This document shows positions 1-12,400 of a stretch of 64,000 bases of DNA, piece after piece (position 1 is the first letter of the stretch; each line of letters opens with the position of its first letter). The notes beneath the pieces were generated by a model, which was not told the DNA's origin, did no database searches, and was given only the letters and a program-made list of their open reading frames with translations. The DNA comes from Vespa crabro (taxonomy: Eukaryota > Arthropoda > Insecta > Hymenoptera > Vespidae): NCBI RefSeq assembly GCF_910589235.1, contig NC_060958.1, positions 9,876,437-9,940,436 on the forward strand. The letters are read 5' to 3'. The position numbers and the translations under genes were made by a program.

Positions 1-462
1 ATAGGTAGCAAACAACCATTACTTTTAAAATTAGCACCAGATTTATCTGAAACTGAACGACAGGATATAGCAGATATTGTTCTACATACAAAAACAAAAA
101 TTGATGGTTTGATTTTATGCAATACAACAACTTCACGTGTAAATCTAGTGAATGAAAACAAGAGAGAAAGTGGTGGACTTAGTGGTGCACCTCTTACAGA
201 CATTTCTACCAAAATTATTTCAGACATGTATAAACGGACTTATGGTAAAATTCCAATTATTGGAGTAGGAGGTGTTTTCTCTGGGGAAGATGCATATCAT
301 AAAATTAAAGCTGGGGCTTCTTTGATTCAATTATATACATCATATATATATAATGGTCCACCAATAGTTGGAAAAATAAAAAGAGAATTAAATGAAATAC
401 TTAAGAAAGATGGTTTTTCTTCAATAAATGAAGCAGTTGGTAAAGATATAAAGATTAGTTAA
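1..462 (+). CDS. DHODH: Dihydroorotate dehydrogenase (quinone), C-terminal part
   Basis: This is the last 153 codons of class 2 dihydroorotate dehydrogenase, the inner-mitochondrial-membrane flavoenzyme that oxidises dihydroorotate to orotate in pyrimidine synthesis and passes electrons to ubiquinone. Reading frame 1 is open from the first base, so the N-terminal targeting/membrane part and most of the FMN barrel lie outside the window. Visible family motifs are KLAPDLS (strand carrying an FMN contact lysine), NTTTSR (substrate asparagines), GGLSGAPL, IIGVGGVFSGEDA (phosphate loop) and AGASLIQLYTS (second FMN phosphate loop). The C-terminus is collinear with animal DHODH and ends at TAA 460-462. 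No intron interrupts this part. The transferrin gene follows tail to tail. Identification is secure; only the missing 5' part is unknown. Confidence 0.97.
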   Translation: MGSKQPLLLKLAPDLSETERQDIADIVLHTKTKIDGLILCNTTTSRVNLVNENKRESGGLSGAPLTDISTKIISDMYKRTYGKIPIIGVGGVFSGEDAYHKIKAGASLIQLYTSYIYNGPPIVGKIKRELNEILKKDGFSSINEAVGKDIKIS

Positions 463-832
463 GTACAAATATAATTCAAATTATAATATACTATTTAATA
501 GATTTGTACATATGTAAATTACTGAATTATAACACATTTAAATATGATAATTTGTAATGAATGTATATGGTGTGTTTAAAAAGACATGTTTTATATTTAT
601 GTATAATTTTAAAGAGATATTTTATACATTAATTGTATAATATGGATAAATTGATTTGTTACAGATCGTTATTATTAATTTATTATTATACAACTTCACA
701 GTATTAAAAATAATAAAAATTGACGAATGTCATTTATTATTACTTTTGTATTCTTACAAAAGAATATACAATGTGTTTCAATTTTACACATACTTAACAT
801 GTGTATTTACAATTTATAATTTAATATTAGCT
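463..832. other. AT-rich intergenic region between two convergent 3' ends
   Basis: The 370 bases between the DHODH stop and the transferrin stop are very AT-rich, with no coding frame I trust. They should hold both 3' UTRs and cleavage sites. The open frame running through 656-865 on the plus strand overlaps the antisense of the last transferrin exon and has no family resemblance. Confidence 0.6.
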
Positions 833-3800
833 TCATATCATAGAATAAATGGATATTACTATTAATGCGATTAAAGTAACATTTGAAAACATTAATAATC
901 CAGCTGATGAACATTCATCGACATGATTAAAAAGTTCTTTATAAGCTAATACAGATTCGATTTTTGATGTTGTGGATTCTAAACCAATAGTAGAGCTTTT
1001 AAACAGAAGATCATTGACGCCAATAAATTTTCCATAGATATGGAGTACTCTCAATGTATAAACGCGATATCCTAACCAATCTTGAAGTTTTAGTAAGGAC
1101 ATAATTGCATTCAAGGAATCGATCTCTGTGTACTCTTTTCGACCAACCACCTATAAGAAAAAAATATTTACACGATATAAAGTGTTTCCTCTTATTTTAA
1201 AAGTCATAATTAAAAGATAAAGAATTAATGACATCATAATGAAAACGTATAAAGTATTTACTTCGCTATTGATGGTTACAGATAAAGCACAAAGCTCTGG
1301 TTTATCCAAATTTAATCCTGTTGTTGAAGCCAAACTGCCATTTTTACACAAAATGTGATATTGGTTGAGATTATTTTTCTCTTCTTTATCAATTCAACAC
1401 ATGAAAGAAAATGAATATTATTTAAATAGTTAATAAGGATTAAATTAGCCAAAGAATGCATTCCACCTACCTTTTATATTACCGATTTCAACAAAAGCTA
1501 TATCACCGTCTCCATTTTTTAAACATGTTAGTGCTCCTTTATCACCATAATAAGGGTTGTCATTATCTGCCGTACAATGAGTATCATTTGTTTTCGGACA
1601 AACGGAACAAAGCTTGGTTGCAATAGCCGATGTGATACTCTTCTCGTAATTATTGTTCTTTATACCGGGCATACAAGCGCCAGAGAATAGATTACTGAGG
1701 AGACTAGGGTAATTACAAGAAACTGGCGAAATAATGCGATTCATTCGAGCAATTTTAACGAAACTCAACCAAGATATTCCACCATATTCAGGGAAACAAG
1801 CTCTATGACCCTTTAATTGTTGAAAATTGTTTATCGGATAGTTGCCATCTTCGGGTTTCCGAAGAACAGCCATGATCATACTATCCTTCATGATTTGTTT
1901 GTCGGTTTCAGCATAGAGGATGGACGTTAAATTGTAAACTCTATGAAATGAAACGAATTTCAAATATTAGACTATTAGTTTATCATCGTTATTGTCTTTT
2001 AATAACGAATTACTTCGGGGTTTTTCGAGTAACTTACTTTCGTGCTATGTATCCATAATTTGAGTCGATAGTAATGATATCGGCTTTATTATCGGCAATG
2101 TCACGGAAACATTCGAATGTTGAATTGGTTTGCCAGCAAGAAATTTTCGGTTCGATACCAAGAGCTATCGCTTCTTTCGCAATCCATTCACATTTTGCTC
2201 TCTCGAGAATGCTTATAGTACACCAACGAATAACGTTGCCGCAAGTTTTTACGTCTGAAAGTATTACTTCCTTTCTTCCTTCTGCCAAATAACTAACTAA
2301 AGACGTAGGTCTTGTAATATTTGTGATGACACCGTTATTTTCTTCTATAAATCTTTTTAAGGATTCTGACCATGATTCAACAGCATATGTTGCTGATCCC
2401 GATAACCAGAGAGTTAAGAGGTTTGTAAGTTGATCTGCCACTTTTCTACAATTGAAACATTATTATTTAATTAGCATAACATTTATATTACATCTGATAA
2501 TTAGAGTTTATGATAATTTCAGTATTAATTATCACGTATACTTTCTAGCAACAATTGCACCCCATGGTTGTTTGATCCACGAGCAAGGATTATTACTAGT
2601 TAAATTATGAAGGGATCCATCAGGACACAAAAATCGATACTGAGATTTTTGATTTTCCTGAAACATATACGATTAATTATGTTGTATTTTTAATAGTTTT
2701 TAAATAGTATTCAAATTTCTCTATATTTTTCTGCAGGAATCTACAAAAATATTGTACATTAATTTACTTTGAAGTATTGATGAACGTATTCGAGTGCTAC
2801 GTATGCTACTTTTCCACGTCCCGATGTTAAACAATCCAAAGCACCTATGTGGCCATGTTTCTCATCATTTGTATACTTGCAAGCAGTCGTATTATCGCAT
2901 AAGGCACAAAGCTCAGGGTATTTCTTCTCTTTACGATTTAATTACGTATTAATGCATAATTTTATATGAACAAAACAATTGAATATATTTTACTTACTGA
3001 GAGCAGCGCTAAAATTAACATCAGATGCCCAATCACCTGGTCTACACGCTTTACCATAGAACGATTTAATATTTTTTAATTCATTTTCTATCGCAGTTAT
3101 ATTTGTTTGACAATCAGCTTCGTACGTATTTTTTTCAAAATATTTCAAAATGTAATCATTCCACCATTGTGCTTTACTGAACCCAGGATGACAGAGACCG
3201 GCATTTTTTAAACTTTCAAAACCACTGTTAATAGCAATGGAAATGTCCGAAGATACTACAGCCACAGATTGAAATTCATATTTCTCTAAAAAAAGTGGAT
3301 TATAAAATGATGTAGTTCGTAGTAGATTTAATATAATTTTTTCTCGATTTTAAAGATGAATTACTTACGCAAAAGTTTGTCCCTATGCCTTAATCCGAAA
3401 ATAGGTACGATTTCATCGGGATAAAATTGATAGGCCAGTAATAATGCATCTGCACTGAATAAACCGAAATCTGCTTTGCCTTCTGCTAAACGTATTGCAC
3501 ATTCAGTATTGTCACTTACGCGAATGCATTCAATTTGACTATCGCCTTTTTCTATGTTTTGACAGTTGTCGTTTGAGCTTGGCATACAAAATTTATCTAT
3601 TGCAAAAAATGATAATATAAAATTTGCAAATCCTAAAAAATTATTAAAACAATGTTATATTTAACAATTTTGTTTTCTCATGATTTGATAATATCTTTAT
3701 AAAAAGTTTTGCATCTGTATCGATAGACATGAATATAGCACGAATGTAGAATATGCGATTTACATAAAAAAGTACAAAATTGAATTTCGATCATCTATGT

Positions 3801-4364
3801 ATACCGTCATTGATTTGTAGAACTTTATCGCAACGGCATTGAGATAAGCTTCGCCCCGATTTCTGTTGATCTATTTATCTTACATGAGATATGACGAATG
3901 TACCTTCGTGATCAATAGTTACAAAGTAGTAAATTTATGATTTTTTTATTACGTTTCATTTACTTTATATAATACGTTTATAATATGTTGCTCTTTTGAT
4001 TACTATAGTATTTATTCATAGACTCTACAATTTTATTCGTCTTGAATAAAATTTATATGTTTCTCTATATAATTTTCTCTATTTAATTGATCTTAGTTCA
4101 TAATATTCTATATTGTGTAAAAGTAAGAATAATTCTTTAGCAAACGTACTTACAATAAAGAGATATAGATTCTTAAAATATTTATATTATATTATTACAT
4201 ATTACAAATATTGTTCTCTAGATTAGTTATTTTATACTTCTTATATATTAGATACATCGAGTAGAAAAATTTTATTATGTTTTTATTTTAGAATAGATTT
4301 ACTTACATTTGTCTATTGCATAAGTACTTGCAACAAAAACTATCAGCAGCAATTGAGCCTTCAT
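833..4364 (-). CDS. Transferrin, iron-ligand-poor, with GPI-like C-terminal tail (Tsf3-like)
   Basis: Nine exons (4364-4307, 3596-3369, 3285-2998, 2928-2768, 2657-2542, 2445-2038, 1940-1471, 1383-1262, 1150-833) join in phase to 722 residues. Residues 1-17 are a signal peptide (MKAQLLLIVFVASTYA). Two homologous lobes follow, about 20-350 and 350-690, each with the lobe cysteine pattern and hallmarks such as KADFGLFSADALL, PELCALC and GDIAFVEIG. The last ~25 residues are a hydrophobic tail after small residues (CSSAG), as in a GPI-anchor signal, so the mature protein may sit on the outer cell surface. Iron ligands are largely lost: N-lobe tyrosine positions are Phe100 and His218, C-lobe ones Ser440 and Asp553, and only Asp411 of the C-lobe remains. 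The carbonate Thr/Arg pairs are also changed (CHPGFSK). This pattern fits the Tsf3-type insect paralogue rather than the iron carrier Tsf1; the paralogue number is inference. The start of exon 8 could be 1383 or 1380. Confidence 0.93.
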
Positions 4365-5221
4365 CGTGGATATTCGAAGTACAAGACGACAGTTGAATGT
4401 AAACTGCGAAGATCGAATCGTTTTCACGGTGGGCAACGTAACTAGGCGCACCTCTTCTTGGCTCTTCAAACTTTGATAACGAAGTCCTGATAACGGTTAT
4501 TCACGCCCTGAACATATAACATTAAAAAATTTTGCGGCTTGTTATACAGCCCCAAGACAACTTTGTCGATCATTTACCTTTTACACATGGAAAAAAATGT
4601 AAATAAGTAAAGTAAACGAAGATACTGTACTTCTATCTCGTTTCCTCTATTCAATTGATATTTTAAAATGCTTAACTATCTTTCGACTACATTAGCTCGA
4701 TCTAGTAAAATTGACATCTTGAGATATTCACATGGTGATTACGAGGAATAAATCTTTCTTATCGGATGACGAATATTTTCGTCGAAAAGAAACATTTTGA
4801 TGACTAATCTTTTAGATTCATAACGAAGTAAATCATTTCTGTCAGCCCGTTAAATTTCCTTAAGTTCAAATGTCGCAATCTTATCGATTTCATGGCTTTT
4901 ATGATTGTCTTTAAAGTCAGGAAAAAAGTAGATGCTCTTTCATTTCTTTCCAGGAAGAATAACCATACTACATTATATAAGAAAATGTAATGATACGCTT
5001 AATAGAATGATATAATTGAATATGTTCAGATAATATTCAAAAGATATTGTTAAAAGCACTTGAAAGTTAAGAGAGATTGAAAGAGTATTTTTTTCATCAT
5101 TCTGAATATTATCACCGAGCTATTGTTTGAATATAATCGATGTTTTAGCGTAAAGATTATATAAAGAACGAAATGCATCTAGATAGAATTTCCGTACATA
5201 CGATAAGCTATTGGTAAAGCC
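4365..5221. other. Divergent promoter region, transferrin / modular serine protease
   Basis: About 860 bases separate two start codons pointing away from each other, so both promoters must lie here, unless one gene has a distant 5' UTR exon. The sequence is AT-rich with several GATA-type cores (for example CTGATAACGG near 4491 and CTTATCGATT near 4881). I saw no convincing NF-kB-type decamer by eye. No coding frame is supported. Confidence 0.6.
5158..5165 (+). promoter_or_regulatory. Candidate TATA box of the modular serine protease gene
   Basis: TATATAAA lies 57 bases before the ATG at 5222. That would put transcription start near 5190 and give a short leader of about 30 bases. It is the only good TATA match close to this start codon. 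In such AT-rich DNA a chance match is possible. Confidence 0.4.
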
Positions 5222-8057
5222 ATGTCCGCAGCATTAGTACTTACCGTCCTTTTTTGGGGTACGTTTAAAAAATAACATATGATTATTTTGTTAATCTGTG
5301 ATCTTTATAAAAAATTTTCGTTCTAGGAAAAATCATAAATATCGCTCTCAGCGAGCAAATTTCATCAACAACAAGTATGTTCATTTGTACCGATGGCAAT
5401 CAAATACCTTTGATCAATGTATGTGATGGTTCATTTCATTGCCCAGATTCTTCTGATGAAACAAGCAAATTGTGTCAGCATATACTGTAAGATTTATTAA
5501 TTGTAGCTTTATACATTATATTATGAACTGAGCAAAATTTTTATTTTATCTATATATCCTTTCGTAGTTGCCCTTTAAATATGTACAAATGCGCTTACGG
5601 AGCTTGTGTGATCCGTGGATCACGATGCGATGGTATCAAGGATTGTATCGACGGAAGCGATGAAGCTCGTTGCAATTTTCAATCTAATCAGACATGCTCC
5701 GTCGGAGAATATCAATGCTCTACGCCTCGGTTAGAGTGTATTCCCATCGCAGATGTTTGTAACGGTATATATAAAGGATTATTTAATTAATCGTTTCAAA
5801 AGTTTCATAATAATTTGTAAGATACTTTCCAAAATAGGATATATCGATTGTTCAGACAAAAGTGACGAAGATGTTTCACTCTGTCGAGAATATTCTTGTC
5901 CTGATCATACCTATCGATGTTCATATGGAGGATGTGTCTATCAAGAAGTTCTTTGTGACGGCATAAAGGATTGCTTCGATGGCACTGACGAAGATCCGTC
6001 GATATGTGGAGCGACCAATTGCAATGGAATTGAATGTTCTCAATATGAGTGCAGGTTGATTATTTCTACATTTCTTTCTTAACTTTTTTTATACTTTCTA
6101 TTTTATCTTTCAGAGAAGATGAATTTGCTTGCGAGAACGAGCGACAATGTATACCTATTACCAAAATCTGTGACGGTATTCGCCATTGTAGAGATGGTTC
6201 CGATGAAAACAGCGAAATGTGCATTCAACGAGAGTATGGGGAACTGTTTTTATTTAAATATTTATAAAATAAGCTTTTGGTTAGTTTAAAATAACATTAT
6301 ATTAATAAAATATATTCAGATGTCGAGATGATCATTACCGCTGTTTTTATGGCGCTTGCATTCCTATCGAATTTATCTGCAATTTACGACCGGATTGTTA
6401 CGATTGGAGTGATGAGGATGAAACACTTTGCGGTACAGTTTTGCCCGAGGGTGCCTGTCGACTTCCTGGCCCGAAGACAGGAACTCACTATAAGACAAGA
6501 GGTTGTTTACGATGTCGACCTGGTGATGTCGTTCCTGAACTTACTCGTTTAGATTACACCTGTGACCCTGACGGATGGTTAGAGGGTTCCAATAGTATTT
6601 ATTGTCAAAATAATCGATGGCTACCTTCTATCCCAATTTGTTCTAATAGTACGTATGATATTATATACTTATTTTATTGCTATATTTTATTGCATATTAT
6701 AGATTTCATGATTTTAAAGATAACGATACGTTGCGTATAACTTGTCCACCGATCTTGGAAACCAATGGAGCTATAAAAAGATGCGAATCAAAATGGGGAC
6801 CACGTAAAGGTTGGATTTCTTGTGAAAACTCTGTGCCTATTGGAACGAACGCCTTTATTGAATGTCCTATGTTTTATGAGCGTCAAGCTGGATCCACGCG
6901 AATAATATGTCTTCACGATGGGACATGGAGTCAAACACCATTAAGCTGTATTCCTGTTTGTGGAATACGCAAATCTTCAGGTTGGTAACTTGTTTTATAA
7001 AAAAATTGACATGATTCAAAAGATGAAGTTGATTTTTTTACAGTCACATTAATTGTAAACGGTTGGAAAGTACAAAGCGAAGAATATATGCCTTGGCAAG
7101 CTACGCTCTTTTCGCATGAAAATGGTCAATGGAAATTTTTTTGTGGTGGTACGTTGATCGGTGAACGTGTAGTACTCACTGCCGGTCATTGCGTCTGGAA
7201 AACTCTTCCAGAAACAATACGCGTTGCTTTTGGAATTCTTTCAAACACATTAGATAACGTAGAAGCGAACGCTCAAGTGCTTGATATAGATAAAATTGAG
7301 ATACAAAATTCGTACCAAGATCATCAAGGAAACTATGCTTCCGACATTGCACTTCTTATTTTGAAAATGCCAGTAAAGATAAACGAGGTTGTTAGACCAG
7401 CTTGTATAAATTTGCAGTCTGATTTTACTCTTCTGCAGGCTCAAAAAAATGGAGACAATGGATTTGTGGCTGGTAGGTTTGTTGGGCAATAAATATAGCT
7501 ATATTTTCGAAAAGTTACCGTAATCATTGAATCAAAGTATTATACAGGTATGGGTATTACTGAGAACGATACATATAGTTCTACTTTAAGAATTACTTCG
7601 ATGAGAGTTATTTCAAACGAAAAGTGTCGTGAAGCTCAGCGCAAGAATTTTAGGAAGTATATAACATATACTTCGTTTTGTGCTGGTTGGGCAAATGGTA
7701 CAGGAGTATGTAACGGTGATAGCGGTGAAGGTTTCATGTTGCGTCGACCAAATACAGCGATTTGGGAAGTTCATGGTGTCGTTTCAATAAGTCCTCGACG
7801 ATTGGGAACTAGCATTTGCGATCCAAACTATTATGCTATATTTACAAAAGTAATTTTATTTATATTAATATAATGTCATGAAAGTATGTATAAAAAGCTC
7901 TTTTTGATCATAATATTTAATATTTTTATAATATTTATATATTATATTTTAGGTATCTCTATATGGTGATTGGATTCGTAGTATTATAGAAAAAATTCCG
8001 CTGATGGGGCCACCTGATATTCATTGGCAACCTAATAAAGATGATATTATCATTTAA
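5222..8057 (+). CDS. modSP: Modular serine protease (ModSP / HP14 family)
   Basis: Ten exons (5222-5258, 5327-5486, 5568-5764, 5838-6054, 6114-6233, 6320-6648, 6720-6980, 7044-7472, 7548-7849, 7953-8057) give 718 residues. Exon 1 encodes a hydrophobic signal start (MSAALVLTVLFW). Six LDL-receptor class A repeats follow (about residues 30-280; CDGIKDCIDGSDE-type calcium sites), then two cysteine-rich sushi/Wonton-like modules (about 285-440) and a chymotrypsin-fold protease. Activation would free IVNGW at Ile444; the residue before it is Leu, not Arg, as in self-activating initiator proteases of this family. The triad is present: His489 in LTAGHC, Asp541 in SDIALL, Ser642 in NGDSG. The position two before Cys638 is Gly, which does not suggest trypsin specificity, and GDSGGP reads GDSGEG. 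ModSP acts in haemolymph downstream of pattern-recognition proteins and upstream of Toll and melanization proteases. The exon 5 donor could be 6234 (chosen) or a few bases later. Confidence 0.93.
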
Positions 8058-8556
8058 TAGAGAATAATTAGATTTATTCGCAAATGATATTTTTATTTTA
8101 TGTAAAATTTTATGTTATATATAACCGTTATATGTATATATATATACATACATGGCAATTTACAACGCTCACATTTTTCCGATCTATTCGCTTCTGTAAA
8201 AAAAAAGAAAATCTTGACAGTCCATATGAATATTTCGGTTATTATTATCGGATGTGATATTTTATTTCGTTTTATTAATTGAATATTTTTATTATTTTAT
8301 TCATAAAATACGATTGATTTGGAGCAATATGGAAAAAAATATTATAACTATTGGGAAGTTAAATAATACTGAAAACCGCGATGATACCATTTTGAACGTT
8401 ACACGAAATCAAATTGTTATATCATCTTTTCTTATATTTGTTAACACAATGTTTAGATATCAAATAAAAATATTATATTTAATGATATAATTGTTTATAT
8501 TTTACATATAACTTATACTCTCTAAAATATAAGTTGAAATTTAATATTGATTACAG
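8058..8556. other. Intergenic region with possible leader exon of the CFAP47-like gene
   Basis: Starts with the protease 3' UTR. An ATG at 8329 opens a frame that could be spliced in phase from a GT after codon 29 (8415) to the acceptor just before 8557, which would extend the next protein by 29 residues. The donor sequence (GTTATA) is weak, so I did not include it. An acceptor (TTACAG) directly before 8557 does show that at least one upstream exon exists. Confidence 0.4.
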
Positions 8557-9406
8557 ATGCAACGTTCGGTTGTCCTGATGCAAGAAAATACAGAAACGAA
8601 ACCTATTCCTACAATGGTTGAGGTAGTACCAATTAGCTATTATGATGATATTCAGATTACTCCAAATTTTATGGAATTTAAAGATGCTAGGGAAGGCCTT
8701 ACCAGCAGTCAAAACATTGTTATAAAAAATGTTGGTACTAAACCAGCATTTATAAGGATACGGGAACCAACTTCTTTGGTGGATAACAATAGATTATAGA
8801 TAATTATTACATAAAGAACGATGCCTAATTTAATCGTTAAATTATTTACATTATTTTTATAGGCTTTTCAAGTAAAGACTTCAAAAACAGGAGTGATGTT
8901 AAGTCCTGGATTAAGTATATCAAGTTCAGTAATATTCGCCTTTAAAAGACCTGCATTACCGCGTGCAATAATTCCAATTGAAATCAATGACAAGATCCTC
9001 GATTATTGTGTAGTTTGTACGCTTATAACGGAACGCATTGGCATTAAACCAACATCGATTGATTTTGGTACTATCGATGTGGGCTACATTTCTGAACCTA
9101 AAGTAATAACTATCTTTAATGAAGGTGGGAAAAGTACTAGGTGATTATTCTTATTTAAATTTTCAAAAAAATTATTATCATTTGAGAAATAGGAAATAAT
9201 CTTAAAATATATTTAATTACTTACCCCTCGCGCACACACATAGATTTTCCATAGATATAGGCCAAAATGATCTTGATATAAGCGTGAAACCATTGCGAGG
9301 TATAGTTCGACCTAATAAAACGGTAACTTTGAAAGTTGAAATAACAAGCCTAAAGGAAGGTGTATTTTTTAATGAATTTTGGTAAGATTCTTTAAAGGAT
9401 TATTTT

Positions 9407-9455
<49 letters not shown>

Positions 9456-12400
9456 TACTTCAATTTTAGGATCAAATCAACTCCGAATATTCGAGTCCCA
9501 TTGAAAGTGAATGTCATCACTCATCGTTTAATCATTTATCATCCAAATACAATAGGAGATTTCACTCTTATAGATTTTCCACCGACAGTAGAGAAAACGC
9601 GCAAGTATAATACGTTTGTTCTACGGAATATCTCATCTCAAGCCTGCAATTACATCGTGCTGGGCGAAGTTAATAATGAATTGAAGCCAATTCGGGTAAT
9701 TGAAGAATAATATTCGGGTAATTAAGCATAATTTTATATTTCATGGAAGCAGCTACGAAAAGTATTCTTGAGACTCTAAGCTATTTTATAATAAATTAAT
9801 TGAAAACAGATTAATTTCTTTCTTTAGACTATCAATCACAAGGAATTTCCAGTTTATGGCGCTTTCGAAATTAATCCAACCGAAGGACGTATTGATTCTT
9901 TCGAGGGCATAATTTTTGAAATTGGGTGAGTCCACAATGAATTATAAAATAAAGAAAATAGAACTTGTGATTTCAATATATAACTGAATATTTAGTTTTT
10001 GTCCAACAATGGGATCATTAGAATCTCGACAAATATTACATAATGAAGAAGAATTAAAATATAAAAAAATGGAAAATAAGAATAATGATTTTATGGCTTT
10101 TATCAGAATAATAAAAATCCGTAAAGCAACAGTAAAAATTTCGGGTGATTCTTTTTGCTATCAAATATTTAGATAAAAACTTTTTGTATAGATATTTTAT
10201 CAAATATAAATCTATTTGTTTCAGCTATTGACAACATAAAGGAAACTTTTGTTGATGAAGCCGTTGATAAAGTTGACATGCGTCAGTTTTATATTCACAT
10301 GTTAATTTATTCAAATTTTTTTTTACTATTTATAATAAAATATCTAATTTTAGAAGAAACATTTTTGGACTCCCCAATGTCTTCAACATCTCGTAATAGT
10401 TCGATTGTTCAACCAGTCGATAATGTTGTTAGACTTTGTCTTTATGGCGAGATGGAAATAATGAAACTCAATCTACAGCCCGACATTCTATACTTCGGTG
10501 ATCTAAATGTTGGAGAAATTTCTCAACGTGTCATTTGTATTTCAAATTTATCGAAGATTGAATCAGTTTCGTTTCAATGTCAACCAAGGCCAGCTGTTCA
10601 ATTTATTCCAAAATCTGCGAAATTGAAACCTGAAGGATCTATTGAAGTGATCGTTAAGGTTCAAGCTAGAGAAAATGGTAAATCTGTATTTGCGTTACTA
10701 TTTATCTTTGTTAACTTTATACATCTTTTGAATTCAATAGTTGGATCTTCGTTTGTGCTTTTAATCAATGTTATTATGGATTCTGAAGATTCAGTTTTAT
10801 CGAAATATCCAACGAAAGTGAAAATCGGTACTTATCGCGTGACATGCATGGTAAATGTTCTTCTCAAGACTAGAAAACCGATGACTCAGTTCGTTACAGG
10901 TAATCTCTTCTGACTGTTGAATCATATTTTCTGTTATTTAGAAAAGACATTTTTTTTTTTTCAGGGATAACTCCATTGATAACTCATGAAGTTGGTTTTA
11001 TGACGGAATGTGCTACTTTCGGTTCGAATATAAAGAAACCACAACAGGCAATGTTATTAGTTGAAAAAGATCCGAAAAGACCGTGGGCAAATAAAAAATT
11101 AATTAATGCAAATATTATTCTTGATAGTGTACCTGCTTATCCAAATGACACACAAAAATCTTTGAGACCTTATAGAGGATTACCGGTATGTATAATAGTT
11201 ATCACACATTTATTCTATTGAAAATATTAAATATTTGTATATTTTAACTCTGTTTAGGTAAAAACTATTTTTACTGGTAAACCGCGTTACTCGGGTGGTC
11301 CTATTCATCCTGAAGCTTTATCCGTTAAACAAGCGAATACCGTAAATAAGCACCGTTTGTATTGGGCTGCTTATCTTCATATGTCACGATTATCACGTAA
11401 AAATATAATGGAAACATCGGTGGTGAAATTTTCTCATAATGCAGATAACGATGCTGAAATCATTTCTCGGCTTACGCGAATTCCTAAACGGTTTAAAGAA
11501 TTACCACGGATATTTCCTTGCGAGAAGTTCCTTGATAAGAAACCTTCGAGTTCTGAAATCAACGCTGAAGTGTTGATTCCGTTATCGCCGTTACAAATAT
11601 ATAATGTTTACATTTATCCTACAACAATCGATTTTGGAATGGTAATTAAATTAATATGATTTTTATATAAATAAAATTGGTAAATGTGTCCTTCTTAGGT
11701 GGCATGGAAAACATTTAGCTATCAACAATTAATTGCTTGTAACAAAAATGAATTTTCGATAAAAATTCAATTTATAAGTCATTTAAAAAATATTCGATTT
11801 CCTGAAGGGGATACAATAATTTTACAACCTGAAAAGACTATGACAAAGCTCGTTGAGTTTTACAGCGATCGAATGGGAAAATTTAATAATTTGATAAATT
11901 ATAATATCAATGACAATCACCTTTTCGAACTGAACGTAATCGCAGTAATTGTACATAAGGATTTATCCATCAATAAGCGAGAAATTATAATCGGAAAAGA
12001 TTATTTGGAAGATGAATCATATAGACCACAGTGGTCCATTATACAAATTAGAAACAAATTGGATGCTCCAACGTGCTTCAAGTCTGTATTTAATTAATAT
12101 AACTGAAAAAATGACAAAATAATGTTTTCTTTTTAATAGAATTTTTTTTATGTAGATGGAACATACTTAACTCTTCTAGTTTCTATATAGAGCCAAAATA
12201 TGGTACTATACGAGGTAACAGTATTTTAAATACGTATGTGTCGTACAATACTGATTTTTCAAGATCACCTTTTGCTGAGATGATTATAAAATGCGAAAGC
12301 GGGACTTTTTCGACATTGCAGTGCAATGTCGTATTACCCGTAAAGCCAAAAGTTGTATTCGTCAATAATCGTACAAATTTAGGGGATATATCTCTTAATT

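Noticed and set aside
7250..7489. Minus-strand 79-codon frame in the protease gene
   Set aside because: Antisense to the serine protease catalytic exon.
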